Below, piece after piece: positions 58,636 through 64,000 of a stretch of 64,000 nucleotides of DNA. How positions within the stretch are numbered: position 1 is the first letter of the stretch; the number at the start of each line of letters is the position of its first letter. Below the pieces are notes generated by a model. The model had not been told where the DNA came from. It did no database searches and saw only the letters and a list, made by a program, of their open reading frames with translations. The position numbers and the translations under genes are program-made. Source of the stretch: Charina bottae. Its lineage: Eukaryota > Chordata > Lepidosauria > Squamata > Charinaidae. The DNA lies in the NCBI GenBank assembly GCA_023362775.1, contig JALMGJ010000005.1, positions 87,865,421 through 87,929,420 of the forward strand, written 5' to 3'.

Positions 58636-61513
58636 CGGTGCTGGTGGTGAACGACGAATCCGATGTTCTAAAGATCAACACACCATAGGAACCTGGAATG
58701 TAAGATCTATGAGCCAGGGCAAATTGGATGTGGTTATTGGTGAGATGTCAAGATTAAATATAGACATTTTAGGTGTCAGTGAACTGAAATGGACTGGGAT
58801 GGGCCACTTCACATCAGATGACCACCAGATCTACTACTGTGGACAAGAGGACCACAGAAGAAATGGAGTAGCCTTCATAATTAATAATAAAGTGGCTAAA
58901 GCAGTGCTTGGATACAATCCAAAAAACGATAGAATGATCTCAATTCGAATTCAGGGTAAGCCATTTAACATCACAGTGATCCAAATATACGCCCCAACCA
59001 CAGATGCTGAAGAAGCAGAAGTAGATCAGTTCTATGAGGATCTGCAGCACCTACTAGATAATACACCAAAAAGAGATGTTATTTTCATTACAGGAGACTG
59101 GAATGCTAAGGTGGGTAGTCAGACGACACCTGGAATTACAGGCAAGCATGGTCTGGGAGAACAAAATGAAGCAGGACATAGGCTGATAGAATTTTGCCAA
59201 GACAACTCACTGTGCATAACAAACACTCTCTTCCAACAACCTAAAAGACGACTTTATAGATGGACTTCACCAGATGGTCGACACCGAAATCAGATTGACT
59301 ATATCCTTTGCAGCCAAAGGTGGCGGACATCTATACAGTCGGTAAAAACAAGACCTGGAGCTGACTGTAGTTCAGATCACGAACTTCTTATTGCAAAATT
59401 TAGAATCAGACTAAAGAGAATAGGGAAGACCCACAGATCAGTTAGATATGAGCTCACTAATATTCCTAAGGAATATGCAGTGGAGGTGAAGAATAGATTT
59501 AAGGGACTAGATTTAGTAGATAGGGTCCCAGAAGAACTATGGACAGAAGTTCGCAACATTGTTCAGGAGGAGGCAACAAAAAACGTCCCAAAGAAAAAGA
59601 AAACCAAGAAGGCAAGATGGCTGTCTGCTGAAACACTGGAAGTAGCCCAAGAAAGAAGGAAAGCAAAAGGCAACAGTGATAGGGGGAGATATGCCCAATT
59701 AAATGCAAAATTCCAGAGGTTAGCCAGAAGAGATAAGGAATTATTTTTAAACAAGCAATGTGCGGAAGTGGAAGAAGACAATAGAATAGGAAGGACAAGA
59801 GACCTCTTCCAGAAAATTAGAAACATCGGAGGTAAATTCCAGGCAAAAATGGGTATGATCAAAAACAAAGATGGTAAGGACCTAACAGAAGCAGAAGAGA
59901 TCAAGAAAAGGTGGCAAGAATATACGGAAGATCTGTATAGGAAGGATAATAATATTGGAGATAGCTTTGACAGTGTGGTCAGTGAGTTAGAGCCAGACAT
60001 CCTGAAGAGTGAGGTTGAATGGGCCTTAAGAAGCATTGCTAATAACAAGGCAGCAGAAGATGACGGTATCCCAGCTGAACTGTTTAAAATCTTGCAAGAT
60101 GATGCTGTCAAGGTGATGCATGCCATATGCCAGCAAATTTGGAAAACACAAGAATGGCCATCAGATTGGAAAAAATCAACTTATATCCCCATACCAAAAA
60201 AGGGAAGCACTAAAGAATGTTCAAATTATCGAACAGTGGCACTTATTTCACATGCCAGTAAGGTAATGCTCAAGATCTTGCAAGGTAGACTCCAGCAATT
60301 CATGGAGCGAGAATTGCCAGATGTACAAGCTGGGTTTAGAAAAGGCAGAGGAACTAGAGACCAAATTGCCAATATCCGCTGGATAATGGAGAAAGCCAGG
60401 GAATTTCAGAAAAACATCTATTTCTGTTTTATTGACTATTCTAAAGCCTTTGACTGTGTGGATCATAACAAACTGTGGCAAGTTCTTGGTGGTATGGGGA
60501 TACCAAGTCATCTTGTCTGCCTCCTGAGGAATCTGTATAACGACCAAGTAGCAACGGTAAGAACAGAGCACGGAACAACGGACTGGTTTAAAATTGGGAA
60601 AGGAGTACGGCAGGGTTGTATACTCTCACCCTACCTATTCAACCTGTACGCAGAACACATCATGCGACATGCTGGGCTTGAGGAATCCAAGGCAGGAGTT
60701 AAAATCGCTGGAAGAAACATTAACAATCTCAGATATGCAGATGATACCACTTTGATGGCTGAAAGCGAGGAGGAGTTGAGGAGCCTTATGACGAAGGTGA
60801 AAGAAGAAAGTGCAAAAGCTGGGTTGCAGCTAAACCTCAAAAAAACCAAGATTATGGCAACGAGCTTGATTGATGACTGGCAAATAGAGGGAGAAAAAGT
60901 GGAGGCAGTGACAGACTTTGTATTTCTAGGCGCAAAGATTACTGCAGACGCTGACTGCAGCCAGGAAATCAGAAGACGTCTACTTCTTGGGAGGAGAGCA
61001 ATGGCAAATCTTGATAAAATAGTTAAGAGCAGAGACATCACACTGACAACAAAGGTCCGCATAGTTAAAGCAATGGTATTCCCTGTAGTAACCTATGGCT
61101 GCGAGAGCTGGACCATAAGGAAGGCTGAGCGAAGGAAGATAGATGCTTTTGAACTGTGGTGTTGGAGGAAAATTCTGAGAGTGCCTTGGACTGCAAGAAG
61201 ATCAAACCAGTCCATACTCCAGGAAATCAAGCCAGACTGCTCACTTGAGGGAATGATATTAAAGGCAAAACTGAAGTACTTTGGCCACATAATGAGAAGA
61301 CAGGATACTCTGGAGAAGAAGCTGATGCTAGGGAAAGTGGAAGGCAAAAGGAAGAGGGGCCGACCAAGGGCAAGATGGATGGATGGTATTCTGGAGGTGA
61401 CGGACTCAACCATTGGGGAGCTGGGGATGGTGACGGCCGACAGAAAGCTCTGGCGTGGACTGGTCCATGAAGTCACGAAGAGTCGGAAACGACTGAACGA
61501 ATAAACAACAACA
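58636..61513 (+). mobile_element. BovB (RTE) LINE lineage B, near full length, endonuclease and RT intact
   Basis: An 11-bp duplication ACCCTTTTAGA (58625-58635, 61514-61524) defines the ends, giving 2878 bp. The single open frame ends with TAA at 61502-61504. From the in-frame ATG at 58517, numbering puts the APE-type endonuclease at about residues 58-300 (GTWNVRSMSQGK, TGDWNAKVG at 192-200, SDH at 286-288) and the reverse transcriptase at about 560-800 (FIDYSKAFDCVDH, GVRQGCILSPYLFNLYAE, YADD at 740-743). The C-terminal domain ends KSRKRLNE. The first 39 codons, 58517-58633, lie in the flanking host DNA. No stop or frameshift is seen in the endonuclease-RT frame. The true 5' end of the element, including any ORF1, is missing. 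Confidence 0.95.
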
Positions 61514-61524
61514 ACCCTTTTAGA

Positions 61525-61713
61525 GGTCATAAACCACAAAGTGGAGGATCCAGAATCGCTTCTGTTCTAGCCAGCCCATTGCAAAAGTTGAAAATGAAGT
61601 CTCTTCCATGCCCTGGCTGGCAGAAGTAGGCGGAAGTGGAATTAATGGGCATCAATGAACAGAGACTAAATGAATGTTGGAATCTTACTAAGTGTGTTGC
61701 AGGAAACTGGTTA
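61525..61713. other. Between BovB and hAT element
   Basis: Short single-copy-looking spacer. Nothing recognised. Confidence 0.5.
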
Positions 61714-61991
61714 CTCTAAGGCAGGGGTCGGCAAACTTTATGCTGGGAGCCATTTTGACATGCTCGTGCACATTTTGAAATGCTAGAGAGCCAGGGGGCG
61801 GGGTTTGCGGGCGGGGGCCAATCACGTGGAAGGGGGCGGGGTTTGCGGGCGGGGGCCATTCGCATGGAAGGGGGTGAGGTTTGCGGGCGGGGGCCAATCA
61901 CGTGGAAGGGGGCGGGGTTTGCGGGCGGGAGAGGGCGTCCACCCGGCCCAGCTGCCCGGGGTCCAGGGAGATCAGCTCCGGCGGGATCTGT

Positions 61992-62149
61992 GGCGAAGAG
62001 CGGCCGTGGGGGGGGGGGGCGGGCGGTGACGACAAACGACACGCTTCAGGCTTTCAGCGCTGGAAGGAGGCCGCCTTCCAGCGCTGAAAGCCTGAAGCGC
62101 GCCGCTTGTCGTCGCCGCCCGCCCCCCCCCCCCACGGCCGCTCTTCGCC
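61992..62149. repeat. Long near-perfect palindrome
   Basis: Arms of about 79 bp, from GGCGAAGAGCGGCCGTGGGG to GGAAGGAGGC and back from CGCCTTCC to CTCTTCGCC, with almost no spacer at about 62070. It includes mirrored poly-G/poly-C runs. Confidence 0.9.
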
Positions 62150-62194
62150 CGCACGCGTTGAACAAAGAAGATGATGGAGGGTGAGAAACGAGGC

Positions 62195-62720
62195 CTGCCC
62201 GCTTACCTGCCTGCTTGCCTCCCTCCGCGAGGCCCTCCGCTGCCTTCCCGGGGTCCAAGCCGGATCGGGGGCCTCGCGGAGAGAGGCAGGCAGGCAGGTA
62301 AGCGGGCAGCCCTGGCCTCCGCCGCCAGGCCCGCCTCCCTCGGCCGCTTCCGCCCGCCCGCGTTGGAGAAAGAAGACGATGGAGGGTGGGAAACGAGGCC
62401 TGCCTGCTTACCTGCCTGCTTGCCTCCCTCCGCGAGGCCCTCCGCTGCCTTCCCGGGGTCCAAGCCGGATCGGGGGCCTCGCGGAGAGAGGCAGGCAGAC
62501 AGGTAAGCGGGCAGCCCTGGCCTCCGCCGCCGGGCCCGCCTCCCTCGGCCGCTTCCGCCCGCCCGCGTTGAAGAAAGAAGACGATGGAGGGTGGGAAACG
62601 AGGCCTGCCCGCTTACCTGCCTGCTTGCCTCCCTCCGCGAGGCCCTCCGCTGCCTTCCCGGGGTCCAAGCCGGATCGGGGGCCTCACGGAGAGAGGCAGA
62701 CAGGCAGGTAAGCGGGCAGC
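62195..62720. repeat. Three tandem ~203-bp units, each a hairpin
   Basis: In each unit a ~40-bp arm (CTGCCCGCTTACCTGCCTGC and on) is reverse-complemented about 35 bp later (to GGCAGGTAAGCGGGCAG). Arms: 62195-62234/62270-62309, 62400-62439/62475-62514, 62605-62644/62680-62719. A fourth, partial unit follows near 62781-62850. Confidence 0.9.
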
Positions 62721-63167
62721 CCTGGCCGCCGCCGCCGGGCCCGCCCCCCTCGGCTGCTTCCGCCCGCCCGCGTTGAGCGAAGATGATGGGGGCGGGAAAC
62801 GAGGCCTGCCCGCTTATCTGCCTGCTTGCCTCTCTCCGCGCAGGGGCTGCTGCGGCTGGAGATGGCGCTGCCTCCATGCCGCGCCGGGCCTCGCTCAGTG
62901 CGAGAGCCAGGGGGCGGGGTTTGCGGGCGGGGGCCTATCACGTGGAAGGGGCGGGGGTGAGTTCAGCTGCGGAAGAGCCACACTCAAGGGGCCAAAGAGC
63001 CGCATCTGGCTCGCGAGCCGCCATTTCCGACCCTTGCTCTAAGGGAATAGACCGTAGTTTAGGCTCCGTGACACCTAAAAGTAAAATGAATCCAACCCAT
63101 GTGAACCTGGCAACCTAATTGTCCTCATGTAGGATGTTAAGAATTTTTAAACTTAGAATTTTATTTT

Positions 63168-63418
63168 TCTTTCTTTGTGTGTCTTGTAGTCAGTCTTGAC
63201 TCTCGGCAATTACATGGACAGGTCCATGCAGTTTTCTGGGCAAACTTGGCAAATTTTCAGAATTGGTTTGCCATTGCCTGCTTCCTAGGGCTGAGAGAGA
63301 GGGACTGGCCCAAGGTCACCCAGCTGACTTCAAGCGTAAGGCAGGACTTGAACTCACACTCTCCTTGTTTCTAGCCTGGTGCCTTTAACTGCTACACCAA
63401 ACTAGCTCTCTTGCAAAG
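63168..63418 (-). mobile_element. Sauria-type SINE
   Basis: On the minus strand: head AGCTAGTTTGGTGTAGCAGT, GGTGACCTTGGGCCAGTCCC, GGCAATGGCAAACCAATTC, then a BovB-like end with GAGAGTCAAGACTGACTAC. Confidence 0.88.
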
Positions 63419-63421
63419 TAA

Positions 63422-64000
63422 TTGTTGTTGTTTATTCGTTCAGTTGCTTCTGACTCCTCGTGACTTCATGGACCAGCCCACGCCAGAGCTTCCTGTCGAC
63501 CGTCACCATCCCCAGCTCCCCCATGGTTAAGTCTGTCACCTCCAGAATATCATCCATCCATCTTGCCCTTGGTCGGCCCTTCTTCCTTTTGCCTTCCACT
63601 TTCCCTAGCATCAGCTTCTTCTCCAGGGTATCCTGTCTTCTCATTATGTGGCCAAAGTACTTCAGTTTTGCCTTTAAGATCATTCCCTCAAGTGAGCAGT
63701 CTGGCTTTATTTCCTGGAGGATGGACTGGTTTGATCTTCTTGCAGTCCAAGGCACTCTCAGAATTTTCTGAGCTCTCACAGCCATAGGTTACTACAGGGA
63801 ATGCCATTGCTTTAACTATGCGGACCTTTGTTGTCAGTATGATGTCTCTGCTCTTAACTATTTTATCAAGATTTGCGATTGCTCTCCTCCCAAGAAGTAG
63901 ACGTCTTCTGATTTCCTGGCTGCAGTCAGCATCTGCAGTAATCTTTGCGCCTAGAAATACAATGTCTGTCACTGCCTCCACTTTTTCTCCCTCTATTTGC
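63422..64000 (-). mobile_element. BovB lineage B 3' part, runs off right edge, broken
   Basis: The minus strand encodes the C-terminal region (KVEAVTDIVFLGAKITADAD-like block to GLVHEVTRSQKQLNE). A gap between YGCES and ENSESALD-like sequence, near 63770-63790, removes the WTIRKAERR segment and shifts the frame. The rest lies beyond 64000. Confidence 0.92.

Larger units (their letters stand above)
61722..63036. mobile_element. GC-rich hAT-like element, 1315 bp, with motif array and palindromes
   Basis: Ends CAGGGGTCGGCAAACTTT and CCATTTCCGACCCTTG, with a perfect 8-bp duplication CTCTAAGG (61714-61721, 63037-63044). Next to the left end are four tandem ~38-bp units (61795-61930) with GGGGCGGGG, GCCAATC and CACGTG; one more unit is at 62905-62950. 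The centre holds a long palindrome (61992-62149) and three ~203-bp tandem units. No transposase frame is seen; frames listed there are products of the GC-rich repeats. The same family is truncated at 5547. Confidence 0.9.

Noticed and set aside
59563..61539. Several minus-strand open frames of 100 to 187 codons
   Set aside because: Antisense shadows of the intact BovB frame.
61795..61930. CRISPR-like array of short direct repeats
   Set aside because: Units are contiguous without unique spacers, and the genome is a vertebrate's.
61780..63118. Many proline, arginine and glycine-rich frames on both strands
   Set aside because: Products of stop-poor GC-rich tandem repeats and palindromes; no domain and no consistent frame between units.

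Overview
This is a vertebrate nuclear window, almost certainly from a squamate reptile (lizard or snake; species not identified). The evidence is its interspersed repeats: Sauria-type SINEs with BovB-like tails, SINEs resembling Squam1 with an (AAAGGT)n end, 5S-rRNA-derived SINE heads, several BovB (RTE) LINE copies, L2/CR1-group LINE ends, Penelope-like elements and hAT-type MITEs. The introns are large and GT-AG, and there is no prokaryotic gene organisation.

Two host genes lie head to head. POLR3A, the largest subunit of RNA polymerase III, is on the minus strand. Exons 1 to 27 (start codon at 44783, last exon seen at 3630) encode 1198 codons in uninterrupted phase; the last part of the gene lies beyond the left edge. 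RPS24, a 40S ribosomal protein, is on the plus strand and complete in six exons (47445 to about 54262). It encodes 130 residues, and its stop codon is the first codon of a 24-nt micro-exon. The same divergent pair exists in mammals. The 2.66 kb between the start codons holds a CpG-rich POLR3A promoter with CRE and ETS motifs, a GATA-type satellite, a hAT MITE, a CR1/L2 tail, and a TOP-type RPS24 promoter.

Layout: 1-2060 LINE (L2 group) in POLR3A intron 27; 3630-44783 POLR3A with repeats in nearly every intron; 44784-47444 shared upstream region; 47445-54262 RPS24; 54263-64000 gene-free and repeat-rich, with a 2.9 kb BovB whose endonuclease and reverse transcriptase are intact (58636-61513), an unusual 1.3 kb GC-rich hAT-like element (61722-63036), and a BovB copy running off the right edge.

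I see no bacterial-style or new protein-coding system. The most interesting structures are mobile DNA. (1) A hAT-like element carries repeated GC-box/CCAAT/E-box modules plus a chain of palindromes. (2) Penelope-like insertions have a perfect 114-bp inverted repeat containing hammerhead-like motifs. (3) There are two distinct BovB lineages, with insertions as short as 25 bp. (4) Repeats sit directly at POLR3A splice sites.
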